A stretch of 64,000 bases of DNA from Myxococcales bacterium (lineage in GTDB: Bacteria > Myxococcota_A > Polyangia > Polyangiales > Houyiibacteriaceae), in the NCBI GenBank assembly GCA_024640845.1, contig JAHEEE010000010.1:1-64000 (forward strand). Direction: 5' to 3'. A program made the translations under genes and the position numbers. Positions 35,710 to 49,302 of the stretch are shown one piece after another. Numbering within the stretch: the stretch's first letter is position 1; the number at the start of each line of letters is the position of its first letter. The notes under the pieces are model-generated. The model saw nothing but the letters and a program-made list of their open reading frames with translations. It was not told where the DNA came from and did not search any database.

Positions 35710-37209
35710 ATGCCGGGCTTTCTTTTGTCGATCGATCAGGGAACCACTGGTTCCACTGCCTTGCTCTTATCGCCGGACGGGCGGATCCTCGGCCGCGCCA
35801 ATCGGGAATTTCCCCAGCATTTTCCGAAGCCTGGCTGGGTCGAGCACGATCTGGACGAGATTTGGCAGAGCGTCGGAGAGGCCGTCGGCCGCGCGATCGA
35901 GGAAGCCGGGGTCAACCCGAGCCAGTGCCTCGGGATCGGAATCACCAACCAGCGCGAGACCACCGTGCTCTGGGATCGAAAGACCGGCCGAGCGGTCCAC
36001 AGGGCGATCGTGTGGCAGGACCGCCGAACCGCGGACCGCTGCCAGGAGCTCAAGGACGAGGGCAAGGAGCCGCTGTTTCGCGAGCGGACGGGCCTGGTGC
36101 TCGACCCCTATCTTGCCGGAACGAAGCTCGAGTGGCTTCTCGATCACGTGGACGGGGCCCGTAAGAGGGCGGAGAAGGGCGAGCTCGCATTCGGCACCAT
36201 CGATTCATGGCTGGTGTACCGATTGTCCGGCGGCAAGGTCCACGTCACCGACGCCAGCAACGCATCGCGCACGCTTCTCTACGACATCTCCGACCAGCGC
36301 TGGGACGAAGAGCTCGCGGCGGTGCTCCGAGTGCCGATGGGTCTCTTGCCGGAAGTGCGGAGTTGCTCCGAGGTGTATGCGCACACGTCGGGCGTTCCTG
36401 GCGTTCCGGATGGCATTCCGATCGCAGGAATGGCCGGCGATCAACAAGCCGCCTTGTTCGGCCAGACTTGTTTCAACGTCGGCGACGCCAAATGCACCTA
36501 CGGCACAGGTGCATTCCTCTTGACGAACACCGGAGCTGAAGTCGTCCATTCGAACAACGGATTGCTGACCACGATTGCCTGGCGCATCGGTGACGAGACG
36601 GTGTATGCGCTCGAGGGAAGTGCGTTCATCGCCGGGGCCGCGGTGCAATGGCTTCGAGACGGTTTGGGGCTCATCTCCTCGTCGAGCGAAATAGAAGCCA
36701 AGGCGATGGAGGTCGACGAAAGCGGCGACGTGGTCTTCGTCCCAGCCCTTGCGGGCCTCGGTGCGCCACATTGGGACCCTCATGCGAGGGGCCTAATTTA
36801 CGGGCTGACGAGGGATACGACCGCCGCGCATTTGGCTCGCGCAACCCTCGAAGGCATCGCGTTCCAGATCGTCGACTTGGTGGACGCGATGCAGGCGGAT
36901 GCGGGCCGTCCTATAACACGCTTGAGGGTCGACGGTGGTGCGGCCCGCAATGACCTCTTGATGCAATTTCAGGCTGACATGCTCGGGGTGACGATCGATC
37001 GCCCGGAGAATGTCGAAACCACTGCCTTAGGTGCTGCTTACTTAGCTGGCATGGCCGTCGGGGTATTCGACGGTCTTGATTCTGTCGTGGATGCTTACCG
37101 TATCGAACGTAGCTTTGAGCCTCAGGTGACCCAGGGCGAGAGAGATGGTCACTTGAAGCGTTGGCGTGACGCGGTACGGCGGGCGCGAAGTGAAACGAGA
37201 ATAACATGA
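35710..37209 (+). CDS. glpK: Glycerol kinase
   Basis: 499 aa FGGY kinase phosphorylating glycerol to sn-glycerol 3-phosphate. Motifs are LSIDQGTTGSTALL (phosphate loop), PGWVEHDLDEIW, GITNQRETTVLWDR (glycerol-binding Arg-Glu) and AIVWQDRRTA, followed by GMAGDQQAALFGQ and YGTGAFLL. Length and motif order match the family throughout. ATG 35710 gives the standard MPGFLLSIDQG start; a TTG at 35677 adds an atypical 11 residues. No glpF or glpD is beside it. Codon use near the 3' end (about 37000-37200) becomes visibly less GC-rich than in the neighbouring genes. Confidence 0.95.
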   Translation: MPGFLLSIDQGTTGSTALLLSPDGRILGRANREFPQHFPKPGWVEHDLDEIWQSVGEAVGRAIEEAGVNPSQCLGIGITNQRETTVLWDRKTGRAVHRAIVWQDRRTADRCQELKDEGKEPLFRERTGLVLDPYLAGTKLEWLLDHVDGARKRAEKGELAFGTIDSWLVYRLSGGKVHVTDASNASRTLLYDISDQRWDEELAAVLRVPMGLLPEVRSCSEVYAHTSGVPGVPDGIPIAGMAGDQQAALFGQTCFNVGDAKCTYGTGAFLLTNTGAEVVHSNNGLLTTIAWRIGDETVYALEGSAFIAGAAVQWLRDGLGLISSSSEIEAKAMEVDESGDVVFVPALAGLGAPHWDPHARGLIYGLTRDTTAAHLARATLEGIAFQIVDLVDAMQADAGRPITRLRVDGGAARNDLLMQFQADMLGVTIDRPENVETTALGAAYLAGMAVGVFDGLDSVVDAYRIERSFEPQVTQGERDGHLKRWRDAVRRARSETRIT

Positions 37210-37964
37210 GCGAGAATGATGTCGGGCAAACGAAAGAAATCACAGAGGTACCGGTAGCTTGGGAGGCGCTAGAAGACGGCTTCGAGAACAACGCACCGGA
37301 GGTGCATAGCTATCTGCATTTCGATACTGGAGAAGTGATTCGCATCGTGGATGGTGTCGCGGATCCTGCGATGCACACGCGCATCATGAACGACAGCCGA
37401 TACTTGCGTATCGACCCCGTGTCTTCGCGCGAACAGTACCGGTGGATGGAACGGTTCATTGCGACCGTTGAAGACGAAGATCTGCGGCGACGATTGAATA
37501 TCGCGATTGACGGCAAGGGTGCCTTTCGGCGCTTCAAAGACGCGTTGATGAGCCACCCTGTCGACCGAGAGCGCTGGTTCGCCTTTCGCTCTGAGCGCCT
37601 ACGCGCGTGCATGGAGGCTTGGCTGTTGGCGCATGGCATCAAGGCTGTCGAGCGACCTACGTGGCATGTGCCATCGGCGGACGAGTTGACGGTCGAGGCG
37701 GAAACGCCGGCCAAGCCGGAGGCCAAGGCCGCACCGGAGAGCGTCGATGCGCCAAGCGTTGCGGCCCCCGTGGAGGGGGACCGACAGCGGCTTCACGCGC
37801 TGGTCGATGCCCTGCCGTCTGCCGAGGTGGAGACGGCGGCCGCGTTCCTGGAGTTCCTCGGCGAGCGGCGTCGGGTGGCGAAGCCGCGTGTGACCAAGCC
37901 CCGAGCGGCGCCGTCCGCGGCGGCGCCGAGCCCGAGCATCCCCCGAGCGGCGGAAGGTAAGTAG
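37206..37964 (+). CDS. UPF0158 family protein with a basic Ala/Pro-rich tail
   Basis: 252 aa. Residues ~15-155 match the UPF0158 pattern: VAWEALEDGFENN, VHSYLHFDTGEVIRI, RYLRIDPVSSREQYRWMERF and GAFRRFKDALMSHPVDRERW. The function of the family is unknown. The remaining ~95 residues are Ala/Pro/Lys-rich with a short helix (LHALVDALPSAEVETAAAFL) and a strongly basic end (RRRVAKPRVTKPRAAP), which could contact nucleic acid. The ATG overlaps the glpK stop by 4 nt. It sits just upstream of smc. Confidence 0.8.
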   Translation: MSENDVGQTKEITEVPVAWEALEDGFENNAPEVHSYLHFDTGEVIRIVDGVADPAMHTRIMNDSRYLRIDPVSSREQYRWMERFIATVEDEDLRRRLNIAIDGKGAFRRFKDALMSHPVDRERWFAFRSERLRACMEAWLLAHGIKAVERPTWHVPSADELTVEAETPAKPEAKAAPESVDAPSVAAPVEGDRQRLHALVDALPSAEVETAAAFLEFLGERRRVAKPRVTKPRAAPSAAAPSPSIPRAAEGK

Positions 37965-38005
37965 CCACACACCGTCGCGCGCCTAGTCCGCCAGCCACAG
38001 TTAGA

Positions 38006-38038
38006 CCACAATATGTTGTGGGGGTCATAGTCTGACCC
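38006..38038. repeat. Two tandem dyads upstream of smc
   Basis: CCACAA(TATG)TTGTGG at 38006-38021 is directly followed by GGGTCA(TAGTC)TGACCC at 38022-38038, both with perfect 6-bp arms. They share no T-tract downstream, so they do not look like intrinsic terminators. They lie ~79 nt before the smc GTG, in the 152-bp gap after the UPF0158 gene, a natural place for operators or an mRNA leader structure. Confidence 0.55.
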
Positions 38039-38116
38039 GCGCTTCTGGTCGCGTAATTCATTGCAATCCCGTATGTTCGGTGATAGCCACGTCCAGATAC
38101 TCCTTTGGGGGGCAAC

Positions 38117-41713
<3,597 letters not shown>

Positions 41714-41728
41714 GGGACGCTCTCTGCC

Positions 41729-43054
41729 ATGGGTTCATCCCATCCCGTCGGCGGGCAGCGTAGCACAGCCTTCCTCGGCCTCGGGTCCGGCATCGGCCTC
41801 GTCATCGCCAACATGGTTGGAGCTGGCGTCTTCCTTAGCGCGGGGTTCATGGCGCAGCAGCTCAGCGCCGGCTGGATCCTGCTTGCATGGTGCGTCGGCG
41901 CGCTTCTCGCGATGGCCGGCGCGCGAGCCTATGCGGAGGTCGCTTTCCTCATCCCTCGTTCGGGCGGCGAGTACCGCTACTTGTCGGAGCTCTTCCACCC
42001 TGCGCTTGGCTATCTTGCGGGCTGGGCGTCGCTCCTCGTGGGCTTCTCGGCGCCGATCGCGATCAGCGCCTATGCTGCGGCGGCCTTCTTCTTCACGGTG
42101 TCGGGCGGTGGTGATGCGCGCATCGGCGCAACTGCGCTCCTCCTCGCACTGGGACTCTTCCACGCGATGGGCCTCCGCACTTCCCAATGGGTGCAGAACA
42201 CTCTGGTGATCCTGAAGGGATCGCTGATTCTCGCGTTCGTTGGCCTCGGGTTGTCGCTCGGTGACAATCGGTGGCCGATTTGGCAACCGGCCTCGAGTGA
42301 CGAGGGCGTGGTACTGCCTTTCGCGACGAGCCTGCTGTTCGTCGCCTACGCGTTTTCTGGATGGAACGCCGCTGCGTACGCCGCCGAGGAGTTCGAGACG
42401 CCGCGTCGCGACGTGCCGCGCGCGATGTTGATTGGATGTGCAGTCGTGGGCGCCGCTTACCTCTTGGTGAATTGGGTCCTCGTTGCAAACCTCGCGCCCG
42501 AGCGCGCCAAAATCGTTTTCGAGTACGAGGAGTCGAGAGTGACGCTTGCCCATGTCGTTGCGGGGGACTTCCTGGGGGACGCAGGGTCCGCCGCGGTTTC
42601 GCTTGGCATCGCAGTCATGCTGATCTCGAGCACCAGCGCGATGGCGCTGCTCGGGCCTCGTGTCTGCGCCGAAATGGCAGGCGATGGGTTCTTGCCCCGT
42701 TGGTTGCAGGGAACTCCAGGCGCGCCGCCGCGGGCAGCAATTGCGCTTCAAGCGCTGTTCGCGATCGCGCTGCTGTACACTCACACGATCGGCGAGCTGC
42801 TCAGCAACGTCGCCGGCATTCTCATCTTGTTCTCGGGGCTGGTTGCCGTCGGTCTGTTCCGGCTGAAGCGCCGGCGGCCCGATCTTCCGGCACCTCGTCG
42901 TACCGCATTGGTCGCCGCCGCGATCTATGCTGCGTCATGCGTATGGCTGCTGTTCAGCGCTTTCGAGAACCAGACAGGTCTCCTCCCATGGGTCGCCGTG
43001 GCCGCTGCGGTGGCGATGGTCGCCTACGGATTGGCCCAAAGCCGACTCAGGTGA
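41729..43054 (+). CDS. APC-superfamily amino acid permease
   Basis: 441 aa with about twelve hydrophobic helices. The first carries the family motif [20 protein letters not shown] (unwound substrate-binding helix). Next come [18 protein letters not shown] and, in the middle, [20 protein letters not shown], the usual helix 6-7 region. The substrate is unknown, but L-type amino acid or polyamine transport is typical. It lies 15 nt after smc and converges with purL, overlapping by 8 nt. Confidence 0.87.
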   Translation: MGSSHPVGGQRSTAFLGLGSGIGLVIANMVGAGVFLSAGFMAQQLSAGWILLAWCVGALLAMAGARAYAEVAFLIPRSGGEYRYLSELFHPALGYLAGWASLLVGFSAPIAISAYAAAAFFFTVSGGGDARIGATALLLALGLFHAMGLRTSQWVQNTLVILKGSLILAFVGLGLSLGDNRWPIWQPASSDEGVVLPFATSLLFVAYAFSGWNAAAYAAEEFETPRRDVPRAMLIGCAVVGAAYLLVNWVLVANLAPERAKIVFEYEESRVTLAHVVAGDFLGDAGSAAVSLGIAVMLISSTSAMALLGPRVCAEMAGDGFLPRWLQGTPGAPPRAAIALQALFAIALLYTHTIGELLSNVAGILILFSGLVAVGLFRLKRRRPDLPAPRRTALVAAAIYAASCVWLLFSAFENQTGLLPWVAVAAAVAMVAYGLAQSRLR

Positions 43055-45329
43055 CGATGCCGTCGAGGGCGCGACCGTGCCGTTCTGCGAGCTCCTCGAC
43101 CGGCACTTCGCAGGCTCCGTCGATCGCGAGTGTATCGCCCGTCACGATGCCGATCTTTGCGAACGGGACACCATAGCGCGCGCAGATTTCACCGACCGCG
43201 CCGACGTTGCTTGCGGGTAGGCTCACGATGATGCGTGAAGGCTCCTCGCTGAACAACAGGGCATGAGCCGGAGCGTCCTCGTCGGCCGGCAGTGAGACAC
43301 TCGCTCCGTGCCCGTGAGCGATGCATGCCTCGGCCAGACACACGGCAAAGCCGCCGTCGCTGATGTCATGCGCGCTATGAAGGAGCTTGGCGCGTGCGAT
43401 CTCGAGCACCGCATGTTGGAGCGCTGCCTCGGCCTCGAGGTCGATTCCGACCGGTGCACCCGTTACTCGCCCCGCCCGTTGCACAAGCCACTCGGAGCCA
43501 CCGAGCACGCCCCGCGAGGGACGTCCGAGATGCGCGATGACGTCGCCCTCGCGCACGAAGCCGAGACCCAGACGGTGCTCAGGGTCCTCCAACTGCCCCA
43601 CGACCGCGACCGTGGGTGTTGGCAGGATCGCGTTGCCATCGGTCTCGTTGTAGAGGCTCACGTTTCCCGACACCACCGGCGTGTCGAGGGCGCTGCATGC
43701 AGCAGCGAGACCATCGATGGCCTGAGCAAAACGCCACATCTGCTCCGGCACCTCGGGATTGCCGAAGTTGAGGCAGTCGGTGAGGCCTAGGGGCTTCCCG
43801 CCGACGCACACGATGTTACGCGTGCATTCGGCGACCGCCATCGCCGCGCCACCAAAGGGATCGAGCTCCACATGCCGGCCGTTGCAGTCGGATGACACGG
43901 CTAGGTACTTCTCGCGCATGCCCGATTCGTCCTCGCAGAAGACGCGAATCACGGCAGCATCCCCTTCTCCGGGGCGAATCACCGTCCCATCGCGAACGAT
44001 GTGGTCGTACTGGCGCCAAATCCAAGCGCGGCTCCCTATGTTCGGAGACCCAATCAACTGCAGGAGCTCGGCGCCGAGGTCATCCGGCGCGTCGCCGATC
44101 ATCGTAACGATTGACGCATGTTCCGCGCGAGACTGCTGAGGGCGGTCGTACTTCGGCGCCGCATTGGTGAGCAGGTCGACGGGCAGGTCCACGACGACGA
44201 TGGGGTCGGGCGCTCCGGTTCCGTCGAAGGGATCGTAGCCGGGGGTCGCTTTGCAGACGAAGCGTCCGGTATCGGTCACGCGGCCGACAATCGACGCGTC
44301 GAGGTCCCACTTCGCGCAAATGTCGAACACCTCCTGCTCGCGCCCCTCCTTGGCAACCATCAGCATGCGTTCCTGCGATTCACTGAGGAGCATTTCGTAG
44401 GGACTCAGCGCTTTGGTGCGGCGGGGGATCGCGTCCAGGTCGAGCTCGATGCCGTTGCCTGCGCGATCGGCCATCTCGACCGAAGACGAGGTCAGGCCGG
44501 CTGCGCCCATGTCCTGCACGCCCGAAAGGCAGTCCGTGGCGAAGATCTCGAGACATGCCTCGAGCAGGAGCTTTTCCATGAAAGGGTCCCCGACCTGGAC
44601 GGTCGGGAGCTTGCTGTCGGTTTCTTCGCCGAACTCGGCGCTCGCCATCGTGGCGCCGTGGATCCCGTCACGACCGGTCTTCGCCCCCACGTAGATGATT
44701 GGATTGCCGACGCCTTCCGCGACGCCGAAGAACAGGTCGTCGGTTTTGGCGATGCCAACGGTGAAAGCGTTGACGAGGATGTTTCCATCGTAGCTCGGAT
44801 CGAACTGCACCTCACCACCCACCGTCGGAACACCGATGCAGTTCCCATAGCCGCCGATGCCGGCGACGACTCCCTTCAGAAGGTGGGGCGTCTTTGGGTG
44901 ATCGGGTCGGCCGAAGCGGAGCGAGTTGAGTGATGCTACCGGGCGGGCGCCCATCGTGAAGACGTCCCGAAGAATACCGCCCACGCCTGTCGCGGCACCC
45001 TGATACGGCTCGATGTATGACGGATGATTGTGCGACTCCATCTTGAACACTGCGCAGAAGCCGTCACCGATGTCGACTGCGCCTGCGTTCTCTCCAGGGC
45101 CCTGAACGACTTGTGGCCCGGTCGTGGGTAGGCGGCCGAGATGCACGCGCGACGATTTATAGGAGCAGTGCTCGGACCACATCACGCTGATCACCCCGAG
45201 CTCCGCGTAGCTTGGTTGACGCGCGAGTGTGCTGAGGACGCGCTCCCACTCTTCCTCTGAGAGCCCGAACTCGCGGGCGATCTTTGGGGAGCTTTCTGGC
45301 TCTCCGGGGAAGTTCGCTGGTGTGCTCAT
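43047..45329 (-). CDS. purL: Phosphoribosylformylglycinamidine synthase subunit PurL
   Basis: 760 aa, the small type of PurL that works in a complex with PurQ and PurS in purine synthesis. It has [14 protein letters not shown] (catalytic His), ATP-binding [34 protein letters not shown], and the second AIRS-like half with [14 protein letters not shown]. It overlaps purQ by 4 nt. PurS, usually adjacent, is not found beside purQ; the next gene upstream is a signal-peptidase homologue. Confidence 0.96.
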   Translation of the reverse strand: MSTPANFPGEPESSPKIAREFGLSEEEWERVLSTLARQPSYAELGVISVMWSEHCSYKSSRVHLGRLPTTGPQVVQGPGENAGAVDIGDGFCAVFKMESHNHPSYIEPYQGAATGVGGILRDVFTMGARPVASLNSLRFGRPDHPKTPHLLKGVVAGIGGYGNCIGVPTVGGEVQFDPSYDGNILVNAFTVGIAKTDDLFFGVAEGVGNPIIYVGAKTGRDGIHGATMASAEFGEETDSKLPTVQVGDPFMEKLLLEACLEIFATDCLSGVQDMGAAGLTSSSVEMADRAGNGIELDLDAIPRRTKALSPYEMLLSESQERMLMVAKEGREQEVFDICAKWDLDASIVGRVTDTGRFVCKATPGYDPFDGTGAPDPIVVVDLPVDLLTNAAPKYDRPQQSRAEHASIVTMIGDAPDDLGAELLQLIGSPNIGSRAWIWRQYDHIVRDGTVIRPGEGDAAVIRVFCEDESGMREKYLAVSSDCNGRHVELDPFGGAAMAVAECTRNIVCVGGKPLGLTDCLNFGNPEVPEQMWRFAQAIDGLAAACSALDTPVVSGNVSLYNETDGNAILPTPTVAVVGQLEDPEHRLGLGFVREGDVIAHLGRPSRGVLGGSEWLVQRAGRVTGAPVGIDLEAEAALQHAVLEIARAKLLHSAHDISDGGFAVCLAEACIAHGHGASVSLPADEDAPAHALLFSEEPSRIIVSLPASNVGAVGEICARYGVPFAKIGIVTGDTLAIDGACEVPVEELAERHGRALDGIVT

Positions 45330-46021
45330 TGCAACCCCAAATGACGCTGAAGCGACTGAAAGAGCGTGAGCCCGTCGTCATTGCCGAGGAGAGGCTCACT
45401 CGCGCGTTCAGGGTGAGGCATCATGCCCAGAACGTTTTTGTCGCGGTTGTAGACGCCCGCGATGTCGCTCACCGAGCCGTTCGGGTTCGCGTCCGTCCCA
45501 TTGGGGGCGTCACCGCGCCGTGTGCAGTAGCGAAACGCGACCTGGCCGTGGCGCTCGAGCTCCGCGAGGCCTGCGTCAGTGGTGTGGTAGCGCCCATCGG
45601 CGTGCGCAATGGGCAGCTTCAACACGGTGCCCTGGCCCATGTCGGTGAACGGGCCATCGCTCTCGACACGAAGATGAATGTCACGGCACTCGAAGCGAAG
45701 GTGGGCGTTGCGGGTGAGGGCGCCGGGCAGAAGGCCCATCTCCGTCAAGATTTGGAAGCCGTTGCAGATCCCCAGCACAGGCCCGCCCCGGCCGGCGAAC
45801 TCGCGAATCGAGCTCACGATGGGACTGAACCCGGCGATCGCACCGGCGCGCAGATAGTCCCCATACGAGAAGCCGCCGGGGATCACGACCGCATCGGCAT
45901 CCCCGAGGGAGGTGTTCTTGTGGAAAGCGTACCAAGCGTGCGCCCCCACGACGTCGCGCACCGTGTGCAGAGCGTCCCAATCGGCGTTCGAGCCTGGAAA
46001 TTGTACGACAGCGACTTTCAT
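45326..46021 (-). CDS. purQ: Phosphoribosylformylglycinamidine synthase subunit PurQ
   Basis: 231 aa class I glutamine amidotransferase supplying ammonia to PurL. It has [18 protein letters not shown], the nucleophile loop [13 protein letters not shown] and the His-Glu pair in GMMPHPERA. The start ATG 46021 gives the family-standard [13 protein letters not shown] longer ATG at 46054 is possible and has a GAGGA-like sequence, but adds an uncharacteristic leader. Confidence 0.95.
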   Translation of the reverse strand: MKVAVVQFPGSNADWDALHTVRDVVGAHAWYAFHKNTSLGDADAVVIPGGFSYGDYLRAGAIAGFSPIVSSIREFAGRGGPVLGICNGFQILTEMGLLPGALTRNAHLRFECRDIHLRVESDGPFTDMGQGTVLKLPIAHADGRYHTTDAGLAELERHGQVAFRYCTRRGDAPNGTDANPNGSVSDIAGVYNRDKNVLGMMPHPERASEPLLGNDDGLTLFQSLQRHLGLQ

Positions 46022-46090
46022 CGGGGTGGTTGGCGTCCTCGGCGGGCGGAGCATAGATCGGACCGCGCCCGGGGCAACGCGGAACTCGAG

Positions 46091-46717
46091 CTATCGTACT
46101 GGCTCGAAATAGTGGTGGGCGATGTCGCTATCGAGGCCCTCCACCGGGGTCAGGCGAAATACGATCGTCCCGCGGCATGTCGACGCGTCCACCACGCCAT
46201 ACGCGCGGCTGTCTTGGCCCATGTAGGAGCGAAAGTCGCCGAGCAGGTAGAGCTTGCTCTCGGGAACCGTCGTCTTGCGGACGAGATGTCGGCCCCCCTC
46301 CTCGAGGAAGATCAGGTGAGCATTCCCGCCGAAATACTCCCGGCCCCATACCAAAGGCCGCTTCCGGTCGTTGTCGAGATTGTGGAAGGTCATCAAGCCT
46401 TGGTGGTCGAACTCGACCGGCTCGCCGTCGATGAGGAGCTCGCTTCCGTAGGAGTCGATTGTCATCCCTGGGGTGGCAGCGACACGGCCGACGACCCAAC
46501 CGTCCTCCGTCGGGTGTCGACAGACCGCGATCGAGCCAAGATTGGGTTTGCCGCGCTTGTTGATCAGCACCCGCTCTCCGCGAATCAGGGTAGGCGCCAT
46601 CCCGTTGTGGGCGACCGAGGCCACATCGAACCAGATGAACTTGAGGACGAGTGCGATGACGATGATTCCCGCCCCCACCCATGAAAGACATCCAAGCCCG
46701 CTTCGAACCGCACCCAC
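46091..46717 (-). CDS. Signal peptidase I homologue lacking the Ser-Lys dyad (probable pseudo-enzyme)
   Basis: 208 aa S26-family protein with one N-terminal membrane helix (residues ~11-30) and a periplasmic domain. Box B reads AHNGMAPTL where active enzymes have (P)SGSMxPTL, so the nucleophile Ser is Gly39. Box D reads WVVGRVAATPGM where active enzymes have YIKRVxGxPGD, so the general-base Lys is Gly77. Box E (LLGDFRSYMGQDSRAYGVV) is well preserved, as is the fold around it, so this is not simple decay. GTG 46717 begins 10 nt after thiE; a TTG at 46756 would overlap thiE by 29 nt. Possibly a substrate-binding or regulatory relative of LepB. Confidence 0.8.
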   Translation of the reverse strand: MGAVRSGLGCLSWVGAGIIVIALVLKFIWFDVASVAHNGMAPTLIRGERVLINKRGKPNLGSIAVCRHPTEDGWVVGRVAATPGMTIDSYGSELLIDGEPVEFDHQGLMTFHNLDNDRKRPLVWGREYFGGNAHLIFLEEGGRHLVRKTTVPESKLYLLGDFRSYMGQDSRAYGVVDASTCRGTIVFRLTPVEGLDSDIAHHYFEPVR

Positions 46718-46727
46718 GACAGTTCGG

Positions 46728-47366
46728 CTATTCGCCGTTCGGAGCCGTCTTGTCAAGCTCGCCGAGGAGGGCCTGCAGCACCGCCCTCGGGTCCGGCGCG
46801 TCGTAGATCGCGCGCCGGACCGCGACCCCGTGCGCGCCGGCGCCGATCAGCGACCTGACGTGGCGCACACCAACCCCGCCGAGCGCGTATGTCGGCAACC
46901 CGACACTCGTGATCTCGGTCGCAAAGCGATCGATGCCCATCGGTTCCGACTTGCCTGGCACCCGGAAGACCGGGCTTAGAAAGGCGAACGTCGCCCCATC
47001 CCGGGCAGCGCGGAGGAGGCCGCTGCGGTCGTGGCGAGATACGCCAATCAGAGGGATATCCGGCCATTCGCTCCGAACCTGCTCTACGCTCAGCCCCGCC
47101 TCGGGAAGATGAACGCCATCTGCGCCCACGATCTTCATGACGTCGGGCCGTCGACTGATCGTCAACGGGGAGTCTCGCTCAGCGGTTGCGGCGCGCAGTG
47201 CGCGTCCCCAGGCAACGAGATCGCGATCGGCTGCTTCCGTCGCCCGAAGCTGGACCCCGACTGCGCCGCGCGGGCAGCGGTCGAGTGCGCGAATCACCGG
47301 GGCTATTGGGCCCTCTGGGTGCTCCGGGTTGGTGATGATCCAAAGCCGCGGGAGCGCCGTTCGCAT
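46728..47366 (-). CDS. thiE: Thiamine-phosphate synthase/TenI-like protein
   Basis: 212 aa TIM-barrel. It has VGVQLRATEAADRDL at the place of the family motif (V)QLREK, then ISRRPDVMKIVGADGVHLPE, IGVSRHDRSGLLRAARDGA, FLSPVFRVPGKSEPMG and YALGGVGVRH. In canonical ThiE the Lys of QLREK contacts the pyrophosphate substrate; here it is not conserved, which leans toward TenI or a divergent ThiE. Position beside thiG and thiS supports a thiamine role: joining thiazole phosphate with HMP-PP, or thiazole tautomer chemistry. It lies 10 nt after thiG. Confidence 0.75.
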   Translation of the reverse strand: MRTALPRLWIITNPEHPEGPIAPVIRALDRCPRGAVGVQLRATEAADRDLVAWGRALRAATAERDSPLTISRRPDVMKIVGADGVHLPEAGLSVEQVRSEWPDIPLIGVSRHDRSGLLRAARDGATFAFLSPVFRVPGKSEPMGIDRFATEITSVGLPTYALGGVGVRHVRSLIGAGAHGVAVRRAIYDAPDPRAVLQALLGELDKTAPNGE

Positions 47367-47376
47367 CTTGGCAAGC

Positions 47377-48174
47377 CTAGGTTCGGCCGTCTTGATCGGA
47401 TCCGATCACGCCCTGAAGGGGGCTCGACGCCGTGGCGTAGAGCTTGCGGTCGATACGGCCTGCGAGGAACGCATCTCGCCCGGCCTCGACTGCAGCCTTC
47501 ATCGCGCGCGCCATACGGACCGGATCCTTCGCGCCTGCGATCGCGGTGTTCATCAACACCCCATCGATGCCGAGCTCCATTGCAATGGCCGCATCGGACG
47601 CCGTCCCGACTCCTGCGTCCACGATGACGGGGATGTTTGCGTGCTTCACGATGATTTCGATGTTGAAGGGGTTGCGGACACCGAGGCCGCTCCCGATCGG
47701 CGCCGCCAAGGGCATCACGGCAGCGCAGCCGAGGTCTTCGAGCCGCCGGGCCGCGACAGGGTCGTCGTTGAAGTAGGGAAGCACGGTGAAGCCATCGGCG
47801 ACCAAGGTCTTGGCGGCTTCCAGCGTCGCCGGCACGTCCGGAAAGAGGGTCTTTTCATCGCCGATCACCTCGAGCTTGAGCAACGGGGTGTCGAGCAGCT
47901 CGCGCGCGAGGCGCGCAGTGCGCACCGCGTCCTCGGCCGTGTAACAGCCCGCCGTGTTCGGTAGAAGCGTGTAGTTGCCTTCCCGGAGCACGGTCATGAT
48001 CGACTCCGATCCAGTGGCCCGTAGATCGACCCGCCTCACGGCCACCGTGACAACCTCGCACCCGGACGCGTCGAGCGCGCCTCTTGCGGTCTCGAGGTCC
48101 GGATACTTGCCCGTCCCGGTGAACAAGCGCGAGCGGAACTCGAACTCGCCGATCTTCAAGATGTCTTCCGACAC
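47377..48174 (-). CDS. thiG: Thiazole synthase
   Basis: 265 aa. It forms the thiamine thiazole ring from deoxyxylulose phosphate, dehydroglycine and ThiS-thiocarboxylate. Family stretches are [47 protein letters not shown] (with the Schiff-base Lys), [15 protein letters not shown] and [15 protein letters not shown]. Start GTG 48174 directly follows the thiS stop (TGAGTG), so translation is coupled. Confidence 0.96.
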   Translation of the reverse strand: MSEDILKIGEFEFRSRLFTGTGKYPDLETARGALDASGCEVVTVAVRRVDLRATGSESIMTVLREGNYTLLPNTAGCYTAEDAVRTARLARELLDTPLLKLEVIGDEKTLFPDVPATLEAAKTLVADGFTVLPYFNDDPVAARRLEDLGCAAVMPLAAPIGSGLGVRNPFNIEIIVKHANIPVIVDAGVGTASDAAIAMELGIDGVLMNTAIAGAKDPVRMARAMKAAVEAGRDAFLAGRIDRKLYATASSPLQGVIGSDQDGRT

Positions 48175-48375
48175 TCAACCGCCTCCTACGAAATGAACCA
48201 CTTCCACACGATCACCTTCTTCGAGCTCTGTGCTCTCGTGTTCGGCGCGCGGCACGACCTCTTGGTTGCGTTCGACCGCCACCAACGTGTCGCCGAGCCC
48301 GAGTGAAACGAGCAACTGCTTCACCGTCGTACTTGAATCCACCTGTTGCTCTTCGCCGTTGACCACCAGTCGCAT
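48175..48375 (-). CDS. thiS: Sulfur-carrier protein ThiS
   Basis: 66 aa ubiquitin-fold protein ending in Gly-Gly-Gly (HFVGGG); the terminal Gly is thiocarboxylated to deliver sulfur to ThiG. The N-terminus [20 protein letters not shown] is typical. ATG 48375 is chosen; the reading frame upstream is antisense to the methyltransferase and not family-like. No TPP riboswitch is visible in the short gap upstream, which holds only a small TGCAA/TTGCA dyad. thiF, thiO/thiH and thiC are absent here. Confidence 0.9.
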   Translation of the reverse strand: MRLVVNGEEQQVDSSTTVKQLLVSLGLGDTLVAVERNQEVVPRAEHESTELEEGDRVEVVHFVGGG

Positions 48376-48462
48376 CGGCACGGAGCGTAGGGCGGGGCCG
48401 TATCCCCTGCAAGCGGGTTGCAACGGTGGGCGCCGTCGGCGGCGGATGTTACGCTCGGGCGC

Positions 48463-49302
48463 GTGAAGCGAATCGTGCAGGGCGACAACCTGAAGGTGCT
48501 GCCAACGCTGCCTCGGGGCTTCGCGCGACTGATCTATATCGACCCTCCGTTCAACACCGGGCGCGAGCAATCGCGCGACAGGATGCAGGTCAAGGCGTCG
48601 GCTACCGGCGAGCGCACCGGGTTTGGCGGCCGTCGCTACGACGTGGAGCGCGTCAACAGCCCATCATATGACGACGCGTTCGACGACTTCGAAGGGTTCT
48701 TGATGAGCCGCATCGAAGCGGCGCTACCGTGTCTCACCTCGGACGGCTCGCTTTTCGTCCACCTGGACTATCGCGAGGTGCACTACGCCAAAGTCGCCCT
48801 GGACCGCCTGCTCGGAAGGGAGTGTTTTCGCAACGAAATCATCTGGGCGTACGACTTCGGCGGCCGCCCGAAACGACGATGGCCTGCCAAGCACGACACG
48901 ATCCTCTGGTACGTCGTGGATCCCAAGCAGTACGTCTTCCAGTTCGACGAGATGGACCGCATCCCCTACATGGCGCCCGGCCTGGTCGGCAAGGAGAAGG
49001 CCGCCAGAGGCAAAACCCCGACGGACGTCTGGTGGCACACGATCGTGCCGACGAACGGCAAGGAAAAGACGGGGTACCCGACGCAAAAACCACTCGGTGT
49101 GCTCGAACGCATCGTCAAGGTGCACTCCGAAGCGGGCGATGTCGTGCTCGACTTCTTCGCGGGAAGCGGAACGAGCGGCGAAGCCGCGGCACGGAACGAT
49201 CGAGGCTTCGTATTGATCGATGATCACCCGGACGCCATCGCCACGATGCAGCGACGGCTCGCACGTTGGGACCCCGAAGTAGAAACATCGGCCGTCGGTT
49301 AG
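48463..49302 (+). CDS. Orphan DNA methyltransferase (beta class, N6-A or N4-C)
   Basis: 279 aa. Motif [12 protein letters not shown] is near the N-terminus (residues ~23-32), and motif [16 protein letters not shown] is near the C-terminus, preceded by [17 protein letters not shown]. This circular order, with DPPF, is that of beta-class amino-methyltransferases. GTG 48463 ([14 protein letters not shown]) is chosen; the frame extends upstream without family support. No restriction endonuclease gene is adjacent, so it is likely a solitary epigenetic or repair-related enzyme. The target sequence cannot be read. Confidence 0.87.
   Translation: MKRIVQGDNLKVLPTLPRGFARLIYIDPPFNTGREQSRDRMQVKASATGERTGFGGRRYDVERVNSPSYDDAFDDFEGFLMSRIEAALPCLTSDGSLFVHLDYREVHYAKVALDRLLGRECFRNEIIWAYDFGGRPKRRWPAKHDTILWYVVDPKQYVFQFDEMDRIPYMAPGLVGKEKAARGKTPTDVWWHTIVPTNGKEKTGYPTQKPLGVLERIVKVHSEAGDVVLDFFAGSGTSGEAAARNDRGFVLIDDHPDAIATMQRRLARWDPEVETSAVG

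Noticed and set aside
45284-46684. 466-codon plus-strand frame opposite purQ and the signal-peptidase homologue
   Set aside because: Shadow of two genes with clear motifs.
48376-48462. TPP riboswitch upstream of thiS
   Set aside because: The gap is only 87 bp and none of the conserved thi-box elements could be found.
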